From the NCBI GenBank assembly GCA_934149305.1, contig CAKPEF010000006.1, forward strand, positions 1-64,000: 64,000 nt of DNA. Reading direction: 5' to 3'. Position numbers and translations under genes: made by a program. Within the stretch, counting starts at the first letter, position 1. Each line of letters starts with the position of its first letter. Under the pieces are notes generated by a model. It made no database searches and was not told where the DNA came from. It saw nothing but the letters and a program-made list of their open reading frames with translations. This document shows, piece by piece, positions 24,177-33,837 of the stretch. This DNA comes from an uncultured Clostridia bacterium (lineage in GTDB: Bacteria > Bacillota > Clostridia > TANB77 > UBA1234).

Positions 24177-26612
24177 TTATTTATCTTCTCCTTCATCAGG
24201 TGAAATTTTGGCTATGCTTACAACTTTGCCGCCATCATTTGTCTTCATAAGAGTAACACCTTGTGTAGATCTTCCAAGTACGCTAATATTTGGAACTTCA
24301 AGTCTTATTATTATTCCCTTATCTGTGATAAGCATTACATCATCTTCATCTTTTACAACTTTAATTCCAACAACTTTACCTGTTTTTGGTGTTATTTTGT
24401 ATGTAATTACACCTTTTCCAGCTCTTGTTTGAACTCTATACTCACTTAGCTCTGTTCTCTTACCAAAACCGTTTTCTGTAATTGTTAGAAGATATGCTTT
24501 TTCATCGTATATAGGTTCCATACCAACAACATAATCATCAGGATCTAATCTAATTCCTATTACACCTTGAGAAACTCTTCCAACTGGTTTTACATCGCTT
24601 TCTGCAAACGTTATCGACATTCCTTCATGAGTAACCATTACAACATTTCTCTCACCATCTGTAAGTCTAACATCTATTAGTTCATCATCTTCTTTTAATG
24701 TTATTGCTTGTAGACCTGTTTTTCTAGCAGTATTATATTCCATTAGTTTTGTTTTCTTTATAATTCCATTACGTGTTGCCATTAATAAATATTGTCCATC
24801 AACAAATGCTTCAACAGGAATTACTGCTGTTATTTTTTCATCGCCATCTAGTTGTAATAAGTTTACGATTGCTGTACCCTTAGCTGTTCTGCCAGCCTCT
24901 GGAACTTCGTATCCTTTCATTCTATACATTTTACCTTTATTAGTGAAAAACATTATTGTGTTATGTGTTGATGTAATAAATAATTGCTCAACGAAGTCTT
25001 CTTCTCTTGTTTGGATTCCTGTAATACCTTTTCCACCTCTTCTTTGTGCACGATATGTGTCGACTGGCATTCTCTTTATATATCCAAAGTGAGTTAAAGC
25101 AACAACTGTTGTTTCTTCTTTTATTAAATCTTCTGTTTCGATTTCACCTTCTGCTGCGATTATTTGAGTTCTTCTCTCGTCGCCATACTTATTTTTTACT
25201 TCGATTAATTCATCTTTAACAATATCGCATACTAGTTTTTCGCTAGCAAGTATTGCTCTATATCTTTCGATTTGTTTCATTAACTCGTTATATTCTTCTT
25301 CTATCTTTTCTCTTTGTAATCCTGATAATGTTTTTAATCTCATTTCTAGAATTGCATTTGCTTGTATTTCAGAAAGGTTAAACCTTTTCATAAGTCTTTC
25401 AGCCGCATCGTCATACGCTGCTCTTATTATTGCAATTACTTCATCTATAAAATCAAGCGCAATTTTTAATCCTTCTAAAATATGTGCTCTAGCTAAAGCT
25501 TTGTCTAAGTCAAATTGCGTTCTTCTAACAATTACATTTTTTCTGTGTTCAATGTAGCATTCTAGCATTTGTCTAAGTGTTAATATCTTAGGCTTATTAT
25601 CTACAAGTGCTAACATGATAGCACCAAATGTATCTTGCATTTGTGTGTTTTTAAATAATTGATTTAGAACGATTTGAGGATTTGCATCTCTCTTTAATTC
25701 TATAACGATTCTCATACCTTCACGGTCCGATTCATCTCTTAAATCTGAGATACCATCTAGTCTTTTATCTTTAACTAAATCTGCAATGTTTTCTATTAAT
25801 CTTGCTTTGTTTACTTGATACGGTAACTCTGTAACTATTATTCTATATCTACCATTACCATGCTCTTCAATTTCTGTTTTTGCTCTTACTGTTATCTTTC
25901 CACGACCTGTTGTATATGCACTTCTAATACCATCTCTTCCAACTATTATTGCACCTGTTGGAAAATCTGGTCCTTTTATTTCTGCCATCAATTCTTCATC
26001 TGTTACATTGTCTTCATCTATAAGTCTAACTATTGCATTTGCAACCTCACATAGGTTATGTGGTGGCACATTAGTTGCCATACCAACAGCAATACCTGAT
26101 GAACCATTTACTAAAAGGTTTGGTATTTTGGCTGGTAATACAGTTGGCTCTTGTAACTTTTCATCATAGTTTGGCATAAAGTCAACCGTGTTTTTATCAA
26201 TATCAGCAAGCATTTCAACAGCAAGCTTTGGCATCTTTGCTTCTGTGTACCTCATGGCAGCTGGACTATCTCCATCGACACTACCGAAGTTACCATGTCC
26301 ATTTACTAACATATATCTAAGCGAAAAATCTTGTGCCATTCTTACTAAAGCATCATAAATTGAAGCATCACCATGTGGGTGATATTTACCCATAACTTCT
26401 CCGACGATGTAGGCTGACTTTCTGAATGGTTTATCTGGTGTTAAACCAAGTCCATCCATAGAGTATAAAATTCTTCTATGAACTGGTTTTAAACCATCTC
26501 TAACATCTGGAAGTGCTCTTGAAACAATAACACTCATTGCGTAGTCAATATATGATTTTTTCATTTCTTTTTCTATTTCTACGTTAATAATCTTTTTTGC
26601 ATTTTCTTCCAT
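24177..26612 (-). CDS. gyrA: DNA gyrase subunit A
   Basis: 811 aa. It cleaves and rejoins DNA within the A2B2 gyrase. Breakage-reunion domain: ALPDVRDGLKPVHRRILYSM, YHPHGDASIYDALVRMAQDF and the catalytic tyrosine in AAMRYTE (~124). The C-terminal β-pinwheel blades follow, with the gyrase signature QRRGGKGI (GyrA box), which separates it from ParC. Residues 82-84 are D-A-S, so the Ser83-equivalent is Ala. ATG at 26612 follows GATAGGAGAAG. gyrB is not in this window. Confidence 0.95.
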   Translation of the reverse strand: MEENAKKIINVEIEKEMKKSYIDYAMSVIVSRALPDVRDGLKPVHRRILYSMDGLGLTPDKPFRKSAYIVGEVMGKYHPHGDASIYDALVRMAQDFSLRYMLVNGHGNFGSVDGDSPAAMRYTEAKMPKLAVEMLADIDKNTVDFMPNYDEKLQEPTVLPAKIPNLLVNGSSGIAVGMATNVPPHNLCEVANAIVRLIDEDNVTDEELMAEIKGPDFPTGAIIVGRDGIRSAYTTGRGKITVRAKTEIEEHGNGRYRIIVTELPYQVNKARLIENIADLVKDKRLDGISDLRDESDREGMRIVIELKRDANPQIVLNQLFKNTQMQDTFGAIMLALVDNKPKILTLRQMLECYIEHRKNVIVRRTQFDLDKALARAHILEGLKIALDFIDEVIAIIRAAYDDAAERLMKRFNLSEIQANAILEMRLKTLSGLQREKIEEEYNELMKQIERYRAILASEKLVCDIVKDELIEVKNKYGDERRTQIIAAEGEIETEDLIKEETTVVALTHFGYIKRMPVDTYRAQRRGGKGITGIQTREEDFVEQLFITSTHNTIMFFTNKGKMYRMKGYEVPEAGRTAKGTAIVNLLQLDGDEKITAVIPVEAFVDGQYLLMATRNGIIKKTKLMEYNTARKTGLQAITLKEDDELIDVRLTDGERNVVMVTHEGMSITFAESDVKPVGRVSQGVIGIRLDPDDYVVGMEPIYDEKAYLLTITENGFGKRTELSEYRVQTRAGKGVITYKITPKTGKVVGIKVVKDEDDVMLITDKGIIIRLEVPNISVLGRSTQGVTLMKTNDGGKVVSIAKISPDEGEDK

Positions 26613-26737
26613 TTTTCTTCTCCTATCTTTAGTCAAATTACACTTAAATTATACTAAAATGAGATTTCAAATGCAAGTAAAAAAGCCTTATTTCCGTATG
26701 TTTTTATTATATTTTGACATCAAATAATTTGATTAAA

Positions 26738-27492
26738 TTAAACACACAAACTAAATTTATAAGCCAACTCTTTTTCTTCTGTTGAAAGACCGTTTTTCAC
26801 CTTTGTTTTTCCATAATTCATATTGATCTAACATATTTTGTGCCCTGTTTATTGTTTCTCGTATTGGCAATATCTCTTTTAAATCTTTTTTTATTGATGT
26901 TGCTTTCTTTTTTATTGTGTCTGCTTCATTTTGATTTAATGCTTTACTAAAATCATCACAGTTTTTTGATATTCTATTTAGTATTTTTGTCTGCTTGTTT
27001 ATTATCTCATATTTTTCACTATCTATTGTTTTATCAATTACAGCATTTTTTACTTTTTTTATTGCAAGTTTAGATGTTGAATCTAACACCGGGATTTTAT
27101 CAACTGCTGTATCACTGCTGACCTTTATTGCTTCTTTTAAATTGCCATCCATTGCGTTTTTTATTACTTCTTTTGCATCATCAAATGTAGAATAATTTAC
27201 ATTGAATTTCTTTTTTAGAACAGCTTTTAAAACAGATTCAATTGCAACTTTAACTACATCTTTAAATTTGCTTTTACTTATTTTCTCCCATATTGACTTT
27301 TCTAAATTTATTTTTTCGACTTCATCATATATGTTTTTTTCTAATGTTTTTGTTAAATCATTTATCGTTTTATCTACTCCGAAATTCTTTGTCTTTTTCT
27401 ATTTTTCTGCCACTTACTATTTGTAATGCGTCAATTTTTCTAGTATCGCTTATATTCGGTTCTATACTTAAACTTTCATTTTTTACATCCAT
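26738..27492 (-). CDS. hypothetical soluble protein, two +1 shifts at CGG (27379-27381 and 26790-26792)
   Basis: 250 aa if both shifts occur. No family recognised. It is helical and Lys-rich, with no signal peptide or membrane segment. The zero frame from ATG 27492 stops after 40 codons (KDKEFRSR). Skipping C27381 gives KEFGVDKTINDLTKTLEKN and a long open frame. A second CGG after KNKGEK again changes frame; skipping C26792 gives GLSTEEKELAYKFSLCV and a stop at 26738. The second site is the only one followed by T. AAAGGAG lies ~28 bp before the ATG, too far for comfort. It sits downstream of the Tad/VirB4 run and may belong to it. Confidence 0.6.
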
Positions 27493-27552
27493 ACAATCAC
27501 ATAAATTCTTATCGAATTTTTCTCCTTTCTTTTTTATCTTAATATATTATTA

Positions 27553-27637
27553 TCAATCAGTTTTATAGCGCACACTGTACTTAAGCTACTTTTTTGGCAA
27601 CTATTTCGTATTTTTTACAAATTAGTTTGCACTACCA
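27553..27637. repeat. interspersed repeat family, copy 2 (partial)
   Basis: On the minus strand it starts GGTAGTGCAAACTAATTTGT and includes GTAGCTTAAGTACAGTGTGC, matching copy 1. The far half is missing. Confidence 0.6.
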
Positions 27638-27645
27638 TTGCTATT

Positions 27646-28584
27646 TTAATAGTCTAATTTTTTAACTTTATTTGCAAGTAATACAAGCAATCCCATGCTT
27701 ATAAAATTCCAATATAATATTAAATTTCCAAGTACAGTTTTTTTCATTATCGCAAAATTACCACTTTCATTTTTTATATTCACAACATATACTATGATGT
27801 CTAAAAATATTAAAATGAATAGTGCAAGTCTTGCGCTCTTTGTTTCTTGTATCCTATTTTTCTTTTCTTTTTGAATTTCTTCTATCATTTTATAACTTCT
27901 GTCTAAAAGCTTCGTGAAATTTCCACCATATAAATAGCAATGTTCTACATGTGTTAAAAAGTTTTTAAAAACATCTATATTTATTTTTTCTTTTAAATCT
28001 TCTATTGCATTTTCAAATTTTATTCCACTACCAATTTGGATTAAAAAAGTATTTATATATGATTGAAGTGGCTCTACTGTTTTAACTTCGCTCATTGCAT
28101 AGACTATGTCGTTATTTATTTTTGTGTAATTTTTTAATTGTAATAAAAAATTTAAGATTGCTTTTTCCATTATGCTTGTTTTATAGCCTCCAATCATGTC
28201 TAATATTACAATAGGTATTAAAAGTGATGGAGTAGAAATTATTATAGATAAGAATATTATTTTCAAAAAATTAAAGATAACAAAATAACTAATAATAAAA
28301 CAGAAAATTGACATCACGATTATTGTGATAGGGTTTATAAAGGCATTTCTCTTTAAATTCGCTTTTTCTATTTTAAAATTTATTTTATGTAGTAAATTTA
28401 ATTTGACTTTTATTTTTACTTTTTTGTTTTTATTATGATATTTAAGTAGCTCTTCATAATATTTGTCACTTTTTTCATTTAAATACTTGTCTAATTTGTT
28501 TATTATTTTTGCATCTGCAATTTGACTTATTGCTAAATATGATGTGAACAAAATCGATATATAAATTAGTATATTAAAAATCAT
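27646..28584 (-). CDS. TadC/TadB-like (GspF-type) membrane platform protein
   Basis: 312 aa. Hydrophobic helices occur at the N-terminus (~1-20), at ~87-130 (two) and at the C-terminus (two). Between them is the cytoplasmic T2SSF domain (NFLLQLKNYTKINNDIVYAM, HVEHCYLYGGNFTKLLDRSYKMIEEIQ). These proteins anchor the CpaF ATPase in Tad/Flp pilus machines. ATG at 28584 follows AGGAGG; the gene starts 12 bp after cpaF. Confidence 0.75.
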   Translation of the reverse strand: MIFNILIYISILFTSYLAISQIADAKIINKLDKYLNEKSDKYYEELLKYHNKNKKVKIKVKLNLLHKINFKIEKANLKRNAFINPITIIVMSIFCFIISYFVIFNFLKIIFLSIIISTPSLLIPIVILDMIGGYKTSIMEKAILNFLLQLKNYTKINNDIVYAMSEVKTVEPLQSYINTFLIQIGSGIKFENAIEDLKEKINIDVFKNFLTHVEHCYLYGGNFTKLLDRSYKMIEEIQKEKKNRIQETKSARLALFILIFLDIIVYVVNIKNESGNFAIMKKTVLGNLILYWNFISMGLLVLLANKVKKLDY

Positions 28585-28595
28585 TTTTCCTCCTA

Positions 28596-29888
28596 TTAGC
28601 ATACCTTTTCGTATTCTTTTTCAATTTCATATTTTGAAAGTTCTAATTTTTCATATGCTTTTCCAATTGGTTCATTTATCTTTTTAAAAGTACCTATAGA
28701 TTTTCCATTTTCGTATCTTATTACATCAAATTTAAAAAGCGGATTATACTCTACATCATCTGTTTCTTGATTGTATATGACTTCTGATATTTCATGTATT
28801 TTAAAATTTTTCATAAATATTATTATATCTATAGACATTGATAACAATTTTTTAAGATATTTGTCTGTATACATTTGTGCTTTATTATCTCTCTTCATAA
28901 GTGTTACAAGTCTATCTATTGTTGTAATACTGCTGTCAGAATGGACAGTAGCATATCCTCTATGGCCTGTCGATATTGCATCAAAAAACACCATTGCTTC
29001 TGCACCTTTTAATTCTCCTATAACTATTACATCATTAGACATTACAAGTGAATGAGCAGTCAACATCGCTAAGTCTATATTTTTCCCTTCTTCTCTGTTA
29101 TTTAAAATTTCTCTTTGAATTATATTAGGATGTGTTGAATGTAATTCTGCTGTTTCTTCATTCGAGGTTATAGACAAGTTTTCTGGAATTCTATTTACTA
29201 TATTTCTCATAAGGGTTGTTTTTCCGCTTCCGCCCTTACCGCTAACTATTATGTTGCAACCTGCAAATATCGCCTTTGTTAAGAATTTGTACATATTTAT
29301 GTCTAACATTTCTATGTCACTAATAAATAGTTCTTCTAATGTTTTTGTGTTTTCAGGGCGGTGTATTCTTATTACCAAACTTGGATCACCTATATTTACT
29401 GGTTCTATTCCTGCCTCAATTCTTAAATTATTTACTCTATCACTTACCGTTACTATTGGCGTTTCATTTGTTATTTTTCCTTTATTCTTTAAAATACAAT
29501 ACCTTACAAAATTCAAAAAATCCTCTTCGTTTAAAAATGTGTCTTTTGTTTTTTCCCAGACGCCATTCTTTTTAATTAAGATTCTATCAAATCTAGTCAC
29601 TCTTATGTCTGAAACTTCTTTGTTTTCAATATGTTTTTGTAATATGTAATATCCAAACAATCTATCTAATATGCTTTTTATTGTTGACTCGGTATTCATG
29701 CTAGAATATTCTTTATAAACCTTTTCTCTAACAATGTTTTCAACCATTGGTTTATTTATTTCTATATCGCTTAAATAGTTTGCATGTTTTTTTATCAAAA
29801 AAGAAATTATTTCACTTATAACATCATTATTTGCTATTTTTCTTTCACTTGCTTGGGTTTCTTTTACATCTAATGGATTTATTAACAC
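28596..29888 (-). CDS. CpaF/TadA-like secretion ATPase
   Basis: 430 aa. VirB11/PulE-type hexameric ATPase: N-terminal domain (KHIENKEVSDIRVTRFDRIL), Walker A VSGKGGSGKTTLMRN (~212-226), Asp box SNEETAELHSTHPN, Walker B DVIVIGELKGAEAM, and the His box RGYATVHSDSS. It powers pilus assembly or secretion with the downstream TadC-like protein. Its start overlaps the cpaE-like end by 7 bp. Confidence 0.9.
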   Translation of the reverse strand: MLINPLDVKETQASERKIANNDVISEIISFLIKKHANYLSDIEINKPMVENIVREKVYKEYSSMNTESTIKSILDRLFGYYILQKHIENKEVSDIRVTRFDRILIKKNGVWEKTKDTFLNEEDFLNFVRYCILKNKGKITNETPIVTVSDRVNNLRIEAGIEPVNIGDPSLVIRIHRPENTKTLEELFISDIEMLDINMYKFLTKAIFAGCNIIVSGKGGSGKTTLMRNIVNRIPENLSITSNEETAELHSTHPNIIQREILNNREEGKNIDLAMLTAHSLVMSNDVIVIGELKGAEAMVFFDAISTGHRGYATVHSDSSITTIDRLVTLMKRDNKAQMYTDKYLKKLLSMSIDIIIFMKNFKIHEISEVIYNQETDDVEYNPLFKFDVIRYENGKSIGTFKKINEPIGKAYEKLELSKYEIEKEYEKVC

Positions 29889-31171
29889 TTAGCCATTTCC
29901 TCCTTTTTGTTTAATAATTTTCTGCTTACATTTTTGTCTATTACAATTTTTATATTATTTTTTATGTTATTGATTTTTTCTTTTATAGTTATTTTAGGAA
30001 TAAAATTTATAGTAGATAATATTTTCTCATATGGTATTTCTTCGTTTTCTTCCATCATTCTTATTTTTCCAATCATTTTATAATCTTCAAATATTTTTTG
30101 CATAAATTCGTATTCTAGACCTTTCGAACTTTCTTTGTTTATTATCATGCTTATTTTTTCTTTCCATATTCCCCACTTTTTGACTATTACATCCAATAAT
30201 TGCATGCTCTTTTTAGTACTCAAATAATTATTTTCTGTAACAAAGAAAATTTTGGTCGCTTTTTGAAGACTCCATCTTGTCGAATCAAGAAAAATATTAC
30301 TGCTAGTATCGATTATTATAAAATCATATTTTTCTTTTGCACATTCTAGCACTTTTTCATATATCTCTTCACACAAAACTTCTTGGCAAAAATATAATGA
30401 TGTATTGCCTGTTAATATGTCGATGTTTTCATCATGGATAACTACCTCATCAAAAACATTTGTATCAAATCTAGATTTTTTTATTAAATCTGCCGCATAA
30501 TTCAAACCACATTTCTTATCTAAATCTAACTCAAGTTCTATATTTTGAGGAACTTTATTTATATCAAATAACTCATCTAAATTGCCTGCTATTGTGTCTA
30601 AATCTATTACTAAAATTCTTGCTGCTGTTTTGCTTGATAACTTTTTTGCTAAATTACATACAATCGTAGACTTTCCGCTTCCGTTTGTTCCTGTTACTAC
30701 GATTACTTCTTGCTTTTGACACTCTTTTACTATTATCTTTTCTTCTTTTTCTGTGTTATACGCCACCACTTGTTCTTTTACTGCTATCTTACTTGTTTCT
30801 GCTCTTTTTCTTATTGGTTCTTCTCTATTTATCGCTTCGATAATATCTGATATTTCTACTGTTTCATCTAAAAATATATCGTTTATTTCTCTTTGTAATA
30901 GTTCACATTTTATATCACTATTTATTTCATCCATAACTATTATTATTCTCATTGAGCTATCTATTTCTCTGATCTTATCTATGAATTCATATAGTTCCCA
31001 TTGACCCTGCAGTACTCCACTTAATGTTAAAACATCTACTGTTTTTGTGTTAAGTATGTCTAGTACTGCATCTTGATAAAATAAATCATCATCTTCTATA
31101 TCGTATTCTATATATTTCTTTAATTCATTGTTTAATGTCGGATTTCCCATTGCTGTAATAATGCTTTTCAT
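29882..31171 (-). CDS. CpaE-like MinD/ParA ATPase with N-terminal receiver-like domain
   Basis: 429 aa. Residues ~1-115 have a receiver-like α/β fold (LDILNTKTVDVLTLSGVLQG) without a clear phospho-Asp. The ATPase domain has a deviant Walker A GTNGSGKST (~158-166), ILVIDLDTIAGNLDELF and FIIIDTSSNIFLDST. CpaE positions Tad pilus machines at the cell pole. GGGGGAAT precedes the ATG. It overlaps cpaF. Confidence 0.82.
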   Translation of the reverse strand: MKSIITAMGNPTLNNELKKYIEYDIEDDDLFYQDAVLDILNTKTVDVLTLSGVLQGQWELYEFIDKIREIDSSMRIIIVMDEINSDIKCELLQREINDIFLDETVEISDIIEAINREEPIRKRAETSKIAVKEQVVAYNTEKEEKIIVKECQKQEVIVVTGTNGSGKSTIVCNLAKKLSSKTAARILVIDLDTIAGNLDELFDINKVPQNIELELDLDKKCGLNYAADLIKKSRFDTNVFDEVVIHDENIDILTGNTSLYFCQEVLCEEIYEKVLECAKEKYDFIIIDTSSNIFLDSTRWSLQKATKIFFVTENNYLSTKKSMQLLDVIVKKWGIWKEKISMIINKESSKGLEYEFMQKIFEDYKMIGKIRMMEENEEIPYEKILSTINFIPKITIKEKINNIKNNIKIVIDKNVSRKLLNKKEEMAKC

Positions 31172-31194
31172 TATAATTCCCCCTAAATTAGATT

Positions 31195-31394
31195 GGCTGT
31201 GTTCGCTAATTGTAGTATTTTTTCAATTTTAGTTCAGTGTAGTACTGTCATTTGGTTTTTATGGAGCACACCTAAGCTTAAGCTATATTTTTCATCAACA
31301 TTTATTCTTGCATTTATTTTTGTTTATTGAGCACGCTGTGCTTAAGCTACATTTTTGCGACAGCTTTATATTTTAAAAATTAGTTCACACTACC
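31195..31394. repeat. interspersed repeat family, copy 3 (composite, ~200 bp)
   Basis: It fills the gap between the VirB4 and CpaE genes. Read on the minus strand it starts GGTAGTGTGAACTAATTT and ends GCGAACACAGCC. Two GTAGCTTAAGC...GTGTGCT-like hairpin cores are present, suggesting one copy inserted in another. Confidence 0.6.
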
Positions 31395-31399
31395 TTTTG

Positions 31400-33164
31400 T
31401 TATAAATCTTTTCTATCTGTTGTTATAAATTCATGTTCTTTGCTTGAGGCTTCTACTTTTAATAGTGTATGCTCTTTTCCTGCGCACATTATGCAATTTC
31501 CTCTTTCAAGACATTGCAACTTATATTTTTCGTTTTCTGATATATTTATTATTTTCTCTAAATTATTCAAATCATTTTCTTCAAGCTGAAACATACATTT
31601 TATGCTCGAATTATTTATTATTCCCATGCCAAATTTACCGTTTTTAAGTGCAAAAAAGTCATTTATATCTTGTGTTATTGCTGTTGCAGCACCTCCATAT
31701 TTTCGTATAGTCTTAAATACTTTAAAAACAAAGTCAGCTGTCTCTTCACTGGTATTTACTAATCTCCACACTTCATCTAAATACAGTATTTTTTTCTTAC
31801 CTCTTTCTTCTTTTATTTTATCCCAATAAAATTCTGTAACTATGTACATCATCGTTGGCAAATCGTTTTCTTCTATGTCATACACATCTGTAACTATGAT
31901 TTTATTTGATAAATTGACATTAGTATAATTATTTAAAAATTTCATGCTCCCACTTATATATGGTTTTAGTAATATCTTATATTTTTCTAACTTCTTCTCT
32001 TTTTGAAGTATCTTGTATAAATCCTCCAATCTAGGCATATCGGTACTTTGCTTGAATTTTTTGTTTTTTTGATACAAGCTATTATCATCGAATGTTATTT
32101 CTTTTTGTTCGTAACATTTTATAATTTTATCTTCTAATATGCTCATCTCTTCATCCGTTATTCCCTTAAATATAATTTCAAAAAAGGCTTTTAATTTTCC
32201 GAGTTTATTTTCTAAATAACTTTCGGTTCCTTCTTTTGTTGTTTCTCTAATATCCATTACATTTACGGTGTAATTTTTAAAATCTATCATCGTTCCATTT
32301 AGTTTTTGACATAATTTTGTATATTCTCTGTCTGGATCTACTATGTATTGATTGATGTTTAAGTATCTATTTCTAGCAACAATAAGTTTTGTAAAATATG
32401 ATTTCCCTGAGCCACTCGTTCCGTATTACGAACATATTTGCATTTTTATATTTTTCTGAATTGAATCTATCTATCATTACTAATGAATTATTTATTTGAT
32501 TTGTTCCTAAAAACACACCGTTTTCATCACACACTTCACTCGATAAAAATGGATATGTGCTCGAAACACCATCAGTAAGCAAATTTCTTTTGGTAATCTT
32601 CTTTAGGGTTTCATTGTTTTTCATAAGTGGCATGCTTGCTATTAAAGCATCTTCTTGCATGTAACTCGCTCGTATTATTGTTAGTCCTGCACTATTTGAA
32701 ATGTTTTCGATTTTTTTCATATTTAACTCAAGTTTTTTTATGGAATTTGAATAGACTAGAATATAAATGTATATGTAATATAATTCTTCATTTTCTAGTT
32801 GTAATTGTTTTCTTATGTATTTTGCATCACTATGTGTTTTTCCTATTACATTTATATCTATTTGATTTTCATTAGAATTTTTGATATCAGCGCCCGTATT
32901 GCCTATCTGATAAGTTAGTTTTTTTATGACTTCATTCGTATTTTGTTTTTCATAATATATTGATATTTGTAAATCAACACCTAAGAATAATAGTTTATCT
33001 AAGAAAGCACCATCCATTTCTTTTTGATAATCAACCACCAAAAACGAAGAAATGTATGTGTTGTCTGCAAGAATAAACTTTGGATTTGTGGTATCTAAGT
33101 ATTTCGGGCATATGTTTTTTAGTTTATTTCTTTTAGATACTATATTTTCTGCTATTAAACCCAT
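31400..33164 (-). CDS. VirB4/TraC-like type IV secretion ATPase, joined by a +1 shift at CGG (32421-32423)
   Basis: 587 aa with the shift. Motifs: N-terminal domain DYQKEMDGAFLDKLLFLGVD and THSDAKYIRKQLQLENE; Walker A GTSGSGKSYF (248-257) immediately at the shift; YIVDPDREYTKL; Walker B KILYLDEVWRL (~454); and ATAITQDINDFF. In the zero frame codon 248 is CGG and the Walker A is lost (VIRNEWLREI). Skipping C32423 restores it exactly. Start ATG after AAAGGAGG. VirB4 energises T4SS pilus assembly. Unusually, it precedes Tad-type genes rather than VirB6/VirB3 genes. Confidence 0.88.
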
Positions 33165-33706
33165 TTTGCCTCCTTTCTTTTTGAGAAAGTATTTTTAAAG
33201 TATCTGTTTAGTACATCTAATGTTTCTGCCTCTGAACATTCTTCTACGATATTTCCGCAGTTTGATAGAGAGGTAATTATTTTATCAACTCCACCAACAA
33301 TTTTGTTTGAAATGGCTATATAAAATTTTCGTGATATACTCTCACGCTTTTTAGAAATATATTTTATTAAATCGACATAGTCCTGTGCCATGCCACTTAA
33401 GCTTTTTTCTTCTTCTATGAATGTTTTTATTTCGTTTAAATGCTTTTCTATATCTATGTTTTCTGTTTGTATTATAATTTGCATATCAAAGTTGCAACTT
33501 TTGAGAAAATTTTTATATGCCTCTAGTATTGCCATTTGCTCGCTAGGAGATTTTAATTTAAAATTTATTGGCTCAACTCTTATTATTTTTACTGCCATTG
33601 AATCTTTTGAAACTATCACATTTGATTTACATTGTTTTATTGGAAACCAATCATCGATGTTTTTATATTTTTCTTTTTTTATATTACCACCTCCCGTATA
33701 AAACAA
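33155..33706 (-). CDS. VirB4-associated N-terminal-like protein (DWFPIK type)
   Basis: 183 aa. It contains DDWFPIKQC and KIIRVEPINFKLKSPSEQMAIL, resembling proteins or N-terminal domains that accompany TraC/VirB4 ATPases in Gram-positive conjugation clusters. The end overlaps the VirB4 ATG by 10 bp. The start is uncertain. The most upstream in-frame start is TTG at 33706. However, the strong site GGGAGGTGG lies inside the reading frame and is ideally spaced for an AUA at 33680-33682, a possible non-canonical start. Confidence 0.55.
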   Translation of the reverse strand: MFYTGGGNIKKEKYKNIDDWFPIKQCKSNVIVSKDSMAVKIIRVEPINFKLKSPSEQMAILEAYKNFLKSCNFDMQIIIQTENIDIEKHLNEIKTFIEEEKSLSGMAQDYVDLIKYISKKRESISRKFYIAISNKIVGGVDKIITSLSNCGNIVEECSEAETLDVLNRYFKNTFSKRKEAKWV

Positions 33707-33709
33707 AAA

Positions 33710-33740
33710 GGGCGCAACCTCCCTAATGGAAATTGCCCCC
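33710..33740 (-). terminator. hairpin terminator upstream of the VirB4 run
   Basis: On the minus strand GGGGGCAA and TTGCGCCC form an imperfect stem followed by TTTTTGTTTT. It lies ~100 bp past the rsmI stop and would end that transcript. Confidence 0.65.
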
Positions 33741-33837
33741 TAATATTTACGACAAAGACATCATACTACCGCTTTTTAGATTTGTCAATATTTATTTTTA
33801 TTTTTTTGCAGAATACAATTTCAGTACAACGCGCTTT

